Below, piece after piece: positions 32,955 through 42,610 of a stretch of 64,000 nt of DNA. This stretch comes from Berkiella sp963803015. Its GTDB lineage: Bacteria > Pseudomonadota > Gammaproteobacteria > Berkiellales > Berkiellaceae. The stretch's first letter is position 1. Every line of letters starts with the position of its first letter. A model generated the notes under the pieces. The model saw only the letters and a list, made by a program, of their open reading frames with translations, was not told the origin of the DNA and made no database searches. The stretch spans positions 1 to 64,000 of the forward strand of contig CAWDKV010000011.1 of assembly GCA_963803015.1 (NCBI GenBank), written 5' to 3'. Position numbers and translations under genes: made by a program.

Positions 32955-34376
32955 ATGACTGCAGAGATAACGCAAATTCAGGCAAAAGTCGTGGTATTGG
33001 GAAGTGGGCCTGGAGGGTATACTGCAGCTTTTCGTGCTGCAGATTTACTCGGGGAAGGTGTCGTCTTAGTTGAACGTTATGCTGATTTAGGCGGCGTATG
33101 TTTAAACGTGGGTTGTATTCCTTCAAAAGCCTTATTGCATATGGCAGAAGTGTTAAATGAAAGCCAAGTGATAGCAAAACATGGGATTAGCTTTGGCAAG
33201 CCAACAATTGATTTAGATAAAGTACGTGGTTTTAAAAATGATGTGGTCAAACGTTTAACCACTGGTTTAAAACAAATGGCCAAAATGCGAAAAGTGCAAG
33301 TGGTACAAGGGGAAGGTAAATTTACGTCTGCTAACACCTTGCAGATATCAGGTGATAAACCCTGTGTCATTCATTTTGAGCAAGCCATTATTGCAGCAGG
33401 ATCAAGACCAGTTAAATTACCTTTTATGCCCAATGATCCCAGAATTATAGACTCCACTGGCGCGCTAGCCTTACAAGATATTCCTAAGCGCATGCTCGTG
33501 ATAGGGGGCGGTATTATTGGGTTAGAGATGGCCACGGTTTATGCAGCGATGGGCACACAAATCAACGTGGTTGAATTAACCGATTTTATTTTGCCAGGGG
33601 TAGATAGAGATGTCGCCACCCCGCTTTATAAACATATCAAACCGAAATATGAAAGCATTATGCTCGGAACTAAAGTAACGGCAGCGCAAGCAAAAGCGGA
33701 TGGCATTTGGGTAACATTTGAAGGAAAAGAAGCGCCCAAAGAGCCGCAACGTTTTGATAAAGTGCTGATGTCCGTCGGCAGAATCCCAAACGGCAAACTT
33801 ATTGATGCTGAAAAAGCGGGGATCAAGGTTGATGAGCGTGGTTTTATTTTGGTTGATAATCAGATGCGTACCAATATAGGTCATATTTTTGCGATAGGCG
33901 ATATTGTGAGCAATCCGATGTTGGCTCATAAAGCGATACCCGAAGGGCGCGTGGCAGCAGAAGTGATAGCTGGGCAGAAACACTATTTTGAACCTAAGTG
34001 TATACCAAGCGTTGCCTATACCGATCCAGAAGTGGCATGGGTAGGCTTAACCGAAGAGCAAGCCAAAGCACAAGGCGTAGAATATGGTAAAGGTGTCTTT
34101 CCTTGGATTGCCAGCGGTCGCGCATTAGGGCTAGGAAGAGAAGAAGGCATGACCAAATTACTGTTTGATAAAAACACGAATCGTGTCATCGGAGCTGCTA
34201 TTGTTGGTATCCATGCCGGCGATTTAATTTCTGAGTTAAGTTTGGCTATAGAAATGGGATGTGAAGCAGAAGATATCGCTTTGAGTATTCATCCTCACCC
34301 CACTTTGACTGAGTCAATTGCGATTGCTGCAGAATTATATGAAGGTACAGCAACTGATCTGATGAATAAGAAATAA
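32955..34376 (+). CDS. lpdA: dihydrolipoamide dehydrogenase, E3
   Basis: This FAD-dependent disulphide oxidoreductase regenerates oxidised lipoamide and produces NADH. Landmarks: FAD-binding VVVLGSGPGGYTAAFRAADL, redox disulphide in GGVCLNVGCIPSKALLH, NAD-binding VIGGGIIGLEMATVYAAMG, FAIGDIV, and the C-terminal catalytic HPHPTLTESI. The frame extends to a TTG at 32943, but GAGG 8 nt before ATG 32955 marks the start (473 residues). putP follows after 28 nt. Confidence 0.97.
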   Translation: MTAEITQIQAKVVVLGSGPGGYTAAFRAADLLGEGVVLVERYADLGGVCLNVGCIPSKALLHMAEVLNESQVIAKHGISFGKPTIDLDKVRGFKNDVVKRLTTGLKQMAKMRKVQVVQGEGKFTSANTLQISGDKPCVIHFEQAIIAAGSRPVKLPFMPNDPRIIDSTGALALQDIPKRMLVIGGGIIGLEMATVYAAMGTQINVVELTDFILPGVDRDVATPLYKHIKPKYESIMLGTKVTAAQAKADGIWVTFEGKEAPKEPQRFDKVLMSVGRIPNGKLIDAEKAGIKVDERGFILVDNQMRTNIGHIFAIGDIVSNPMLAHKAIPEGRVAAEVIAGQKHYFEPKCIPSVAYTDPEVAWVGLTEEQAKAQGVEYGKGVFPWIASGRALGLGREEGMTKLLFDKNTNRVIGAAIVGIHAGDLISELSLAIEMGCEAEDIALSIHPHPTLTESIAIAAELYEGTATDLMNKK

Positions 34377-34404
34377 ACTTGTCTCTAAGGTTGATAAAAA
34401 TATA

Positions 34405-35898
34405 ATGAATACAGTTACCCTGGTTGCTTTCATTGGTTATCTCATCATTGTGGTTGGGATTGCTATCGTCGCTTATATCAGAACGAATAGCCTTTCCGAC
34501 TTCGTGTTAGGTGGCAGGCAACTAGGGGGGCCGGTTGCAGCACTAAGCGCAGGCGCCTCTGATATGAGTGCTTGGCTCTTACTTGGCTTGCCTGGCGCCG
34601 TGTTTTTACTGGGCTTAAATCAAATATGGTTAGTACTGGGGTTAGTGGTAGGGGCATTTTTAAGTTGGCGCATTGTTGCCAAACCCCTTCGCGTTTTCTC
34701 AGAATATGCCAATGATTCTCTGACGGTTCCTGCTTTTTTGGATAATCGTTTTTTTGATAGATCAGGTGTTATACGTATAGCGTTAGCTATCGTCACCTTG
34801 GTGTTTTTCGCTTTTTATACGGCATCAGGTTTAAAAGGTGGTGCCATGCTCTTGAATGAATTTCAGATCTCTGTCGGTGATTTTCATCATGCTTTTTCCT
34901 ATGATGACGCCTTATTAGTAGGAACGCTTATCATTGTCGCTTACACCTTTGTAGGTGGCTTCTTAGCGGTGAGTTGGACAGATTTTTTTCAAGGGACCTT
35001 AATGTTCGTTTGTCTATTGGTTGTCCCTTTTGTTGCGGCTAATGAATTTGGTGGCTGGGATAAAGTTATCCTATTGATAAAACAACACAACCAAGGGCAT
35101 CTTAATCCTGCTCATGAGCTCAATGCTTTACTTTTGGTGAATTTATTAGCTTGGGGTTTAGGCTATCTGGGGCAACCGCATATTTTAGTTCGCTTTATGG
35201 CAGTACGAACGCTAGCGGATATTAAGATTGCCAGAAGAATTTGCCTCTCTTGGATGAGCTTATCCATGATAGGGGCTGTCTTAACCGGGTTTGTGGGGGC
35301 AGCTTATTTCTATAACCAAAATATTCATTCTGAGTCCGTTTTTATTATCTTTTCTCAAACCTTGTTTGCGCCGTGGATTGCTGGAGTATTATTTGCTGCC
35401 ATCTTATCTTCTATTATGTGCGCTATAGACTCTCAAATGTTAGCCTCATCCAGTGCTTTAACCGAAGATCTATATCATCGATTATTTCGCAAAAAGGCCA
35501 GTCAAAGAGAGCTGGTGTGGGTTGGTCGATTAGGGATTATTCTTATTTCCATTGTTGCTTGGAGCTTAGCGCGCGATCCTAATAGTAGAATCATTACTTT
35601 AGTGGCTTTTGCTTGGGCGGGACTCGGGGCATCATTTGGTCCCTCCGTTGTCGGAGCACTGTTTTGGCGCCGTATGACCAGACAAGGGGCCATTGCAGGT
35701 ATTTTACTCGGTGCATTCACTGTTATTTTATGGAAGCTCAATTCTCAGCCAACCGGTATTTTTGCTCTGTATGAGATAATTCCTGGCTTTTTCTTTGGCA
35801 CGTTAGGTGTTGTTATCGGAAGCTTGCTTGATAAACCGCCAAGTGAAGAAATCACGAAGCAATTCGATGCGGCGTGCCAACAGATCCGAAGTAGTTAA
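34405..35898 (+). CDS. putP: sodium/proline symporter
   Basis: The 497-residue SSS-family transporter has about 13 membrane helices. PutP markers include SDFVLGGRQLGGPVAALSAGASDMSAWLLLGLPG, an Na-site region AFYTASGLKGGAMLL, and LGQPHILVRFMAVR with FAAILSSIMCAIDSQMLASSSAL. It imports proline with sodium. It sits 28 nt after lpdA and 22 nt before putA, so it may be transcribed with both. The ribosome-binding site is weak. Confidence 0.95.
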   Translation: MNTVTLVAFIGYLIIVVGIAIVAYIRTNSLSDFVLGGRQLGGPVAALSAGASDMSAWLLLGLPGAVFLLGLNQIWLVLGLVVGAFLSWRIVAKPLRVFSEYANDSLTVPAFLDNRFFDRSGVIRIALAIVTLVFFAFYTASGLKGGAMLLNEFQISVGDFHHAFSYDDALLVGTLIIVAYTFVGGFLAVSWTDFFQGTLMFVCLLVVPFVAANEFGGWDKVILLIKQHNQGHLNPAHELNALLLVNLLAWGLGYLGQPHILVRFMAVRTLADIKIARRICLSWMSLSMIGAVLTGFVGAAYFYNQNIHSESVFIIFSQTLFAPWIAGVLFAAILSSIMCAIDSQMLASSSALTEDLYHRLFRKKASQRELVWVGRLGIILISIVAWSLARDPNSRIITLVAFAWAGLGASFGPSVVGALFWRRMTRQGAIAGILLGAFTVILWKLNSQPTGIFALYEIIPGFFFGTLGVVIGSLLDKPPSEEITKQFDAACQQIRSS

Positions 35899-35920
35899 TT
35901 GGGCTCAAGAGGTTTGGATA

Positions 35921-38900
35921 ATGCATAAATTTAATGATGAATTTTCACTTTCTGATGACAGTTTTCGCCAAGCCCTTGATGAAACTTACCGCCAAGATGA
36001 AACCTTAACAGTTGAAAGAATTTTAAAAGAGGCTACCTTAAGTGACAGCCTCCTCGAAAAAATTCAAGCGCGTGCTGCTTCTCTCGTTGAACAAGTGAGA
36101 GTGCGCCGCAAGAAACAGGGTGGCATTGATGCTTTTATGTTTCAATACGATCTCTCTAGTGATGAAGGCATCGCTTTAATGTGTTTGGCCGAAGCGCTCC
36201 TTCGGATCCCAGATAAAGAAACCATCGATAAGCTCATTCGCGATAAACTCGGTCAAGGAGATTGGCAATCTCACCTTGGCAAGAGTCATTCTTTATTTGT
36301 TAATGCCGCGACTTGGGGATTGATGTTAACTGGGAAAATTATTGAAACCCCGCACCATTTAATGCGAGAAGAGCAGGAAAATAGTTTAACCCGTGCTTTA
36401 AAGCGTTTAACCAGTAAAGGCGGAGAGCCTATCGTTCGCCAAGCTATTTCGCAGGCTATGCGGATATTAGGCCGCCAGTTTGTGATGGGACGCAATATTG
36501 AAGAAGGTCTTAAACGCGCACAAAAGCCAGAGAATCAGGCTTATCGCTATTCCTATGATATGTTAGGGGAAGCAGCCTATACCGCTGAAGATGCTGAAAA
36601 ATACTTTCAAGCTTATCTTAAAGCGATAGAATATGTTGGCAAAGCGAATAATGGGTTAGGGCCTATTTTAGGGCCAGGCATTAGTGTCAAACTCTCCGCG
36701 TTACATCCCCGTTTTCAAATGGCAAAACGTGACAGAATACATCAAGAATTATTACCCCGTCTTGAAACGCTAGTCAGACTATGCAAAGAAGCCAATATCG
36801 GGATCACAGTAGATGCCGAAGAAGCCCATACTTTAATGATTAATTTAGAATTAATTCAGACAATTATGGAAGGGGATATTTTAAGAGATTGGGGTGGTTT
36901 TGGCTTAGCAGTGCAAGCTTATCAAAAACGTGCTCCATTTGCTTTGGATTGGTTGATTCATTTAGCCAAAAAGAATCAACGTCGCTTGATGGTACGCTTA
37001 GTGAAAGGGGCTTATTGGGATACAGAAATTAAACTGAGCCAAGTCCAAGGCTTAGAGGGTTATCCTGTTTTTACTCGTAAAGTGTCAACAGATGTCAATT
37101 ATTTGGTTTGTGCCAAAAAACTGCTGGCAGCAAGTGATGTGATTTACCCGCAATTTGCAACGCATAATGCGCTCACCTTATCGACCATTATGGAATTAGC
37201 TAAAGAGCAGCATGTAACAGAATATGAATTCCAATGCCTGCATGGCATGGGCGATGCTTTATATGATCAAATCGTCTTAGATCCTACTGAGCGTGTCCCT
37301 TGTCGGGTTTATGCGCCGGTTGGCTCTCACGAAGAATTGCTGGCTTATTTGGTGCGGCGCCTGTTAGAAAATGGCGCCAATACTTCTTTTGTTAATCGTA
37401 TTCAAGATGAAAAACAACCCATTGCTGATCTCATTTCCGATCCCGTGCAAAAATTATCGACATTAGATCTCAAACCGCACCCTCAGATCCCATTACCCGT
37501 TGCTTTGTATGGACATGAGAGGCCTAATTCACAAGGTTTAGATTTAAGCCATCCACCCGCGTTTTTACCTGTATTGCGTGAAATAGAAAAGCGCTCTGAC
37601 CAAGAATATGAAGCCAAGCCTACTTTTTATGAAAAATTACCTAATGCGGAAGTGGTAAAACGTTATTCGCCTACAGAGCGGGGACATTTTATAGGTATGA
37701 TGTATTTGGCTACCCGAGATGATGTTAAAAATGGCATTGCAAAAGCGCAAGAAGCGCTTTGGTCTTGGCAGCAAACACCAGCACAAATGCGGGCAAATTA
37801 TTTAGTAAAAATGGCGGATTTATTGCAAAAAAATCGCGTCGCATTTTTGAGTCTATTGACCTATGAAGGGGGTAAAACCTTAGATGATGCGGTCAGCGAA
37901 GTGCGGGAAGCAATTGATTTTTGTTATTATTATGCAGCACAAGCTTTAAAATTATTTGCTTCCCCACAAGTGATGACAGGGCCGACAGGCGAATACAATG
38001 CCTTGTCTTTGCATGGTCGGGGTATTATTGCTTGCATTAGTCCGTGGAATTTTCCGTTGGCTATTTTTCTGGGTCAAGTGACAGCTGCTTTAGCTGCTGG
38101 TAATTGCGTGATTGCCAAACCCGCAAGCCAAACCCCGTTTATAGCGGCAAAAGCCATTGCTTTGCTGCATGAGGCTGGCGTTCCCAAAGCGGTGGTGCAA
38201 TTGATGCCAGGCAGTGGCAATGTGGTAGGCAATACTTTGGTCACAGATGACAGAATCAAAGGGATCCTCTTTACTGGTTCAACTGAGACTGCTCGAGGTA
38301 TTAATCTAAAACTTGCTGCTCGTCCTGGTCCTATTGTGCCGTTTATCGCAGAAACTGGCGGACAAAATGCGATGATAGTGGATTCAAGTGCTTTGTCAGA
38401 GCAAGTGACACAAGATGTCATTACGTCAGCCTTCCGTAGTGCCGGTCAACGTTGTTCTGCTTTGCGCGTTTTATTTGTGCAAGACAATGTAGCAGATAAA
38501 ATTATTAAAATGATAAAAGGGGCGATGGCCGAATTAAAAATTGGGCATCCCGCGATGATTTCAAGCGATGTGGGGCCGGTGATCGATGACAATGCCAAGC
38601 AGCAACTTGAAGCCCATATTGATCTGATGCGAGAAAAAGCGACTATTATCGCAGAGCTCACTTTAACATCCGAGCACCAAGAAGGCTCTTTTGTTGCCCC
38701 AACAATGATAGAAATTCCTTCTCTTGATATGTTAACCCAAGAAGTTTTCGGTCCTGTTCTACATGTTATTCGCTTTGCTGGTGGTAAATTAGATGAGGTC
38801 TTAAAACAAATTAATCAAACCGGATATGGTTTAACGCTTGGGATCCACAGTCGAATTGATGAAACGATACAATATATTTGCGATAGAGTGCGGGTGGGTA

Positions 38901-39094
38901 ATATTTATGTTAATCGTAATATGATTGGTGCAGTTGTCGGTGTGCAACCGTTTGGTGGAGAAGGGCTCTCTGGTACAGGGCCAAAAGCGGGGGGGCCACA
39001 TTATTTATCCAGACTGAGCACGGAGCGCACACTTTCTATCAATACCACAGCTTCAGGTGGGAATGCTACCTTAATGTCATTGACAGAATCGTAA
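35921..39094 (+). CDS. putA: bifunctional proline dehydrogenase/P5C dehydrogenase
   Basis: The membrane-associated enzyme oxidises proline to glutamate in two steps. From ATG 35921 (AAGAGG about 8 nt upstream) it has 1057 residues. The PRODH barrel includes YSYDMLGEAAYTAEDAEKY, SVKLSALHPRF, RLVKGAYWDTEIK and ATHNALT. The P5C dehydrogenase half includes SPWNFPLAIFLGQVTAALAAGN, FTGSTETARGI, the catalytic Glu in ETGGQNAMIVD and catalytic Cys in FRSAGQRCSALR. It lacks the N-terminal ribbon-helix-helix DNA-binding domain of E. coli PutA, so it is not expected to autoregulate. Part of its 3' end is duplicated at 42501-42610. Confidence 0.95.
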   Translation: MHKFNDEFSLSDDSFRQALDETYRQDETLTVERILKEATLSDSLLEKIQARAASLVEQVRVRRKKQGGIDAFMFQYDLSSDEGIALMCLAEALLRIPDKETIDKLIRDKLGQGDWQSHLGKSHSLFVNAATWGLMLTGKIIETPHHLMREEQENSLTRALKRLTSKGGEPIVRQAISQAMRILGRQFVMGRNIEEGLKRAQKPENQAYRYSYDMLGEAAYTAEDAEKYFQAYLKAIEYVGKANNGLGPILGPGISVKLSALHPRFQMAKRDRIHQELLPRLETLVRLCKEANIGITVDAEEAHTLMINLELIQTIMEGDILRDWGGFGLAVQAYQKRAPFALDWLIHLAKKNQRRLMVRLVKGAYWDTEIKLSQVQGLEGYPVFTRKVSTDVNYLVCAKKLLAASDVIYPQFATHNALTLSTIMELAKEQHVTEYEFQCLHGMGDALYDQIVLDPTERVPCRVYAPVGSHEELLAYLVRRLLENGANTSFVNRIQDEKQPIADLISDPVQKLSTLDLKPHPQIPLPVALYGHERPNSQGLDLSHPPAFLPVLREIEKRSDQEYEAKPTFYEKLPNAEVVKRYSPTERGHFIGMMYLATRDDVKNGIAKAQEALWSWQQTPAQMRANYLVKMADLLQKNRVAFLSLLTYEGGKTLDDAVSEVREAIDFCYYYAAQALKLFASPQVMTGPTGEYNALSLHGRGIIACISPWNFPLAIFLGQVTAALAAGNCVIAKPASQTPFIAAKAIALLHEAGVPKAVVQLMPGSGNVVGNTLVTDDRIKGILFTGSTETARGINLKLAARPGPIVPFIAETGGQNAMIVDSSALSEQVTQDVITSAFRSAGQRCSALRVLFVQDNVADKIIKMIKGAMAELKIGHPAMISSDVGPVIDDNAKQQLEAHIDLMREKATIIAELTLTSEHQEGSFVAPTMIEIPSLDMLTQEVFGPVLHVIRFAGGKLDEVLKQINQTGYGLTLGIHSRIDETIQYICDRVRVGNIYVNRNMIGAVVGVQPFGGEGLSGTGPKAGGPHYLSRLSTERTLSINTTASGGNATLMSLTES

Positions 39095-39148
39095 TTTTTT
39101 TATTGATTTTTCTAGAGTAAACTTTAAGCAGTCACAAGGAAAGGTAAC

Positions 39149-39478
39149 ATGCGATCTCATGTGTTAGTTGTTTCTGAATGGTTATCTAAACAAAACCACG
39201 AACAAGAGTTATTTGAATCTTTCAAAAAGCTAGCAGTCTTGACGCTTGAAAAAGAGAAAGGCTGCATAAAGTACAATGTGACGCGTCAAATTTCTCACCC
39301 TGCGGCAAAAGGGCAGTCCAAATATGGTATTTTGTTGATCCAGGAATATGTAAACATAGAGGCCTTTGATAATCATTGCAACTCTGAACATGTCTCTGCG
39401 TTTCGTAAAAAACACTTTGAAAATACGGATAGGTGCATAATTGAAGACTGGCGTTGTAGAATTTTTAGTGAAGAATAA
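39149..39478 (+). CDS. antibiotic biosynthesis monooxygenase (ABM) domain protein
   Basis: The 109-residue single-domain protein matches the dimeric alpha/beta-barrel ABM family: VVSEWLSKQNHEQELFESFKKL, EKEKGCIKYNVTRQ, and LLIQEYVNIEAFDNHCNSEHVSAFRKKH. Members include quinol monooxygenases and heme- or quorum-signal-processing proteins; the role here is open. AAGGAAAGG lies a few bases before the ATG. The 31 nt ending at this ATG recur almost unchanged before the gene at 42871. Confidence 0.88.
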   Translation: MRSHVLVVSEWLSKQNHEQELFESFKKLAVLTLEKEKGCIKYNVTRQISHPAAKGQSKYGILLIQEYVNIEAFDNHCNSEHVSAFRKKHFENTDRCIIEDWRCRIFSEE

Positions 39479-39709
39479 AAATATAAATATCCTGCGTATC
39501 TTCAATGGTTGAACACACTGCAGTTGCCGTTCATACCTAAAGATAAGATGGTCAAACTACATTTTTTGCGAGTGATCTTCAGGGCCATCAAGTTGCCAAA
39601 AAACATAACACATTGATATTTAAGAAAATAATATAAATTCTTTATCCGGCATTGATTTTGTGTTCAAAACCCTAGCAATAGAACGACACAATAGCCTAGG
39701 ATTAACGCA

Positions 39710-39814
39710 ATGGCGACCCCATCTGAAAAACTTGCTCAATCATTAGAGGCCCTGCATGAGCTGCAAAGTCGTCATATCATCGCAATACGCTCTAAGGATT
39801 TAAGCAGATCATAG
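39710..39814 (+). pseudogene. Fic-family-like N-terminal fragment
   Basis: A 34-codon frame reads MATPSEKLAQSLEALHELQS followed by RHIIAIRSKDLSRS and a stop. This resembles the winged-helix-like N-terminus found on some bacterial Fic-type proteins (SEKLAQSLE.L..LQ...I.AIRS.DLSR). No Fic HPFxxGNG core follows. The surrounding 39479-39889 stretch otherwise shows no gene, so this is best read as the remains of a decayed gene. Confidence 0.45.
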
Positions 39815-39889
39815 ATAGATTAAATTTAATTAGCTATAGTCAATGAATAAAGTACGATTCAGATTAGAAATTCAGGAGCTCAGCATACT

Positions 39890-40270
39890 ATGCTTATTAC
39901 CAAATCAAGTAAAGCTTCAGTAGCTAATACTGTTCAAGAAATTAAAAGCAATTTACAAGTAAAGGGAATAAACATTTTTGCGGAAATTGATCATGCGAAA
40001 GCTGCACGTGAAAGCAATTTGGAATTACGTGACGAAGTGTTAGTCATTTTTGGAAATCCTAAAGTGGGCACTTATCTTATGCAAGAGAAACCGTCTATTG
40101 GAATTGATTTGCCGATGAAGCTATTGATATGGCAAGATTTGGACGGCAAAACGCAAATGTCTTATTTTGATCCAATCAAAATGGGGGAGCATCATGGCAT
40201 TCAACAGCATATCCCCATTCTTCAAAATATGTCAGCATTGCTAGACAATATTACAACTCTAAAAGACTAG
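39890..40270 (+). CDS. DUF302 domain protein
   Basis: The 126-residue protein matches DUF302: VANTVQEIKSNLQVKGINIFAEIDHAKAARESNLELRDEVLVIFGNPKVGTYLMQEKPSIGIDLPMKLLIWQD. Members are small soluble proteins of unknown function, sometimes fused to redox or metal-related domains. No signal peptide is present. AGGAG lies about 11 nt before the ATG. It is convergent with the unknown gene at 40283-41584. Confidence 0.88.
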   Translation: MLITKSSKASVANTVQEIKSNLQVKGINIFAEIDHAKAARESNLELRDEVLVIFGNPKVGTYLMQEKPSIGIDLPMKLLIWQDLDGKTQMSYFDPIKMGEHHGIQQHIPILQNMSALLDNITTLKD

Positions 40271-40282
40271 TTGCAGGAATGG

Positions 40283-41584
40283 TCACGAGAAAGTAATGAA
40301 TCCATAACTTGGACGTCGTTGATGCGGCTGACTATCTCGTTGATCGAGCATCTCTAATTTGACGGTGGCAGTATCACGCACTACTTCACTTCGCGCTTTT
40401 CTTTTGATAGAAGTGAGCATGGCTGGAGTAAAATTGACGGCAGGATCAAATAATGTTTTCAGCAACTTCTCCTCATCTTCAGCTGAAGAACCGGCTAATT
40501 CCAATAACGATGATGGGCGTTTTTTGTCTAGGGTGAGCTTGTAGTCTTTTAATTTTTTAACAATGAGAGACTCTATGGCTTGGCGAATTTGAAGGTGAGT
40601 TGGTCCTTGGTTCGTTCTTTTGTCTACTAGATTGTTATAGAATCCTTCCTCTCCTGGATTTTTTAAGCAACGAAGGATAAGTTGCAGATATTCCATGACT
40701 TCTTTATCTTCGATCTTGTCATATTTACCCGCTAATAATTGTTGAAACGCAAATATTATTTCTTGTTGTTTTGGTTTTAATTTTTCCTCTTCAAGAAGAT
40801 TTTCCAGCTCAAAGCCTATCAAACCCACCAAGGTGGTGTACCAGGTTCCTTGTTCTCTCTTAAGACGTTGCTTAATGTTATCGATAACCACAGCACTATC
40901 TGGAATATCTTTCTTGCATTTTTCAGTTGTTGTGATCAAGTTGTCCATTTTGACGTATGGATTTGTGGAAAAGACTTTTCCTTCTAGCGTGCTAGTGACA
41001 AGCTCATTTGCCTGCACAAAGAGCCAGGTTTCAATAAACTCAAAATGACTTAAGGTAGCTAAGTATTTTGCAATATAATCATGGATCATCAACTCATAAG
41101 CCCCATGATATCCTAAAGGCGTTTCTTTATCAGAATCTTTAAATCCCGCATAGCGTTCAGATAACGGATGCTTAGCTAAGAAATTCCATGCGGTAATGAT
41201 TTCGTGCATTACCACTTCAGGGTTAAGAATATTGTCGCTGAGCCGGGCTTTTAAGTACTTGATTATTTGCTCATCATCGGAGGCGTTTAAACCTGGTTCT
41301 AACATCAATTCTTGAGATAGATTAAATAAAATATTGGCGTTAGCAAGGAGGGGTAGAGGAATTTGCTTTGATTTATCTAATCCTAATTTATCGACTTCAC
41401 TTTCCGTATTGTCAAACAAGAAAACGTCTATTTTTCCTTCTTGATTGAAAGCTAAAATGGGCTGAGTCCTTGCTTGATAGGCAAGATTAATAGGGGATTT
41501 TTTTGTTTTAGCTTCGGTTGGCACTTTGGTGTCCTTGAACGGCAAGAGTAGGAATGCGCTCATTGTAAATGAACAAACACTCAC
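40283..41584 (-). CDS. unknown soluble protein, candidate effector, paralogue of a nearby relic
   Basis: The 433-residue protein has no recognised domain, signal peptide or membrane segment. It is predicted mostly helical; its C-terminus (FTPAMLTSIKRKARSEVVRDTATVKLEM) reappears as a relic at 43944-44097. The start is uncertain (GTG 41584 or ATG 41563) and no ribosome-binding site is convincing. Presence of a second, decayed copy 3.5 kb away indicates a lineage-specific duplicated family, which is common among effector genes. That role is inference. Confidence 0.72.
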   Translation of the reverse strand: MSVCSFTMSAFLLLPFKDTKVPTEAKTKKSPINLAYQARTQPILAFNQEGKIDVFLFDNTESEVDKLGLDKSKQIPLPLLANANILFNLSQELMLEPGLNASDDEQIIKYLKARLSDNILNPEVVMHEIITAWNFLAKHPLSERYAGFKDSDKETPLGYHGAYELMIHDYIAKYLATLSHFEFIETWLFVQANELVTSTLEGKVFSTNPYVKMDNLITTTEKCKKDIPDSAVVIDNIKQRLKREQGTWYTTLVGLIGFELENLLEEEKLKPKQQEIIFAFQQLLAGKYDKIEDKEVMEYLQLILRCLKNPGEEGFYNNLVDKRTNQGPTHLQIRQAIESLIVKKLKDYKLTLDKKRPSSLLELAGSSAEDEEKLLKTLFDPAVNFTPAMLTSIKRKARSEVVRDTATVKLEMLDQRDSQPHQRRPSYGFITFS

Positions 41585-41742
41585 ATTGCAAGAGGGGGGA
41601 TAAAGATAAGTCGGCTGACATATTATTTTATTAAATGAACAATGGTATTATTAAAATCATTCAAGCAGCCACAGTAAGTAATAGACAAGAAACACAATGA
41701 TGAGCCCCAAATTGTGCTTGCGAACCACAAGCAGGAGAAATG

Positions 41743-42162
41743 ATGAATAGCATAAAATATATTATTGATACCAATCCAAAATCTGAAGATGATAAAATTC
41801 TTCGAGATGGCATCGTCAATTTCAATAGCGAGATTATAAAAGAGCAAGCAACGCACTTTAGTATTTTTGCAAAAAATAATAGCCATATTATAGGCGGTGC
41901 ATTGATTTGGGAACACAGTGATGCGTTATATATTGACGTGCTTTGGTGCAATGAAAAGTATCGTAAAAAAGGAATAGGAACAAAAATTATCTCAATGATT
42001 GATGCCGAGGCCCTAAATAAAGGGTTGGCAAAAATATTTGTTGACACATTTTCGTTTCAGGCACAGGAATTTTATCAAAAACATGGATTTCATTGTATAG
42101 GAAGTATACCAGGCTATCTGTTGGGCCATGAAAGGATTTTTATGAGAAAAGATATTTTGTAA
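41743..42162 (+). CDS. GNAT N-acetyltransferase
   Basis: The roughly 139-residue GNAT has IIGGALIWEHSDALYIDVLWCNEKYRKKGIGTKIISMIDAEAL, containing the acetyl-CoA-binding R/KKxGIG motif, and a C-terminal FQAQEFYQKHGFHCIGSIPGYLLGHERIFM typical of small-substrate acetyltransferases. AGGAG is 5 nt before ATG 41743, better spaced than ATG 41740. Its 3' end overlaps the convergent toxin-like gene by 23 nt. Confidence 0.9.
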   Translation: MNSIKYIIDTNPKSEDDKILRDGIVNFNSEIIKEQATHFSIFAKNNSHIIGGALIWEHSDALYIDVLWCNEKYRKKGIGTKIISMIDAEALNKGLAKIFVDTFSFQAQEFYQKHGFHCIGSIPGYLLGHERIFMRKDIL

Positions 42163-42367
42163 ATGCCTTTAGTTTCTCCTGATGAAGTTGGGGTTTTTTT
42201 CTATATGCATTTGTCACGATTATTTTTTTATTATGACAGAAAAAACATATGAACCGCTCTTGACCTGGTTTAAAGGCATATATTTGATCGCCTTCATAAT
42301 TAAATTTCGTAGTATTTAAAATTTTACCCTCTTTTGCTAGGGTTTCAAATAAAACCAAAGCATCCAT
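42140..42367 (-). CDS. RelE/HigB-like (Gp49-type) toxin, probably N-terminally shortened
   Basis: The 75-residue product resembles the central and C-terminal part of phage-derived Gp49/HigB-type RelE toxins: LVLFETLAKEGKILNTTKFNYEGDQIYAFKPGQERFICFFCHNKKIIVTNAYRKK. Family members cleave mRNA on the ribosome and are about 100 residues long. Here the frame stays open for some 20 codons upstream of the ATG without another start, which suggests a damaged N-terminus. No HTH antitoxin follows. It is either inactive or an orphan. Confidence 0.55.
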   Translation of the reverse strand: MDALVLFETLAKEGKILNTTKFNYEGDQIYAFKPGQERFICFFCHNKKIIVTNAYRKKPQLHQEKLKAFTKYLFS

Positions 42368-42500
42368 CTGTTCAGAAACACTTGTCCCATAAGTTACTGT
42401 TTTATAATAAAGTTATTAATCTAAAACACGAGTGGCTACACGTTTTTATTTTGAATATCGTACAAATATTCTTTTCAAATATTTTTTAGCGCAAATTGTT

Positions 42501-42610
42501 TGCTTTCCTGGCGGGAAATTAGATGAAGTTTTGAAACAAATTAATCAAACGGGTTATGGTTTAACGCTTGGGATCCACAACCGAATTGATGAAACCATTC
42601 AATAATTTTG
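42501..42610 (+). pseudogene. duplicated fragment of putA
   Basis: These 110 bp align without gaps to 38771-38880 inside putA; I count 95 identical positions. In frame it reads GGKLDEVLKQINQTGYGLTL then GIHNRIDETIQ and a stop. The rest of the 42368-42870 gap shows no gene. Upstream similarity stops sharply near 42500. Confidence 0.8.
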
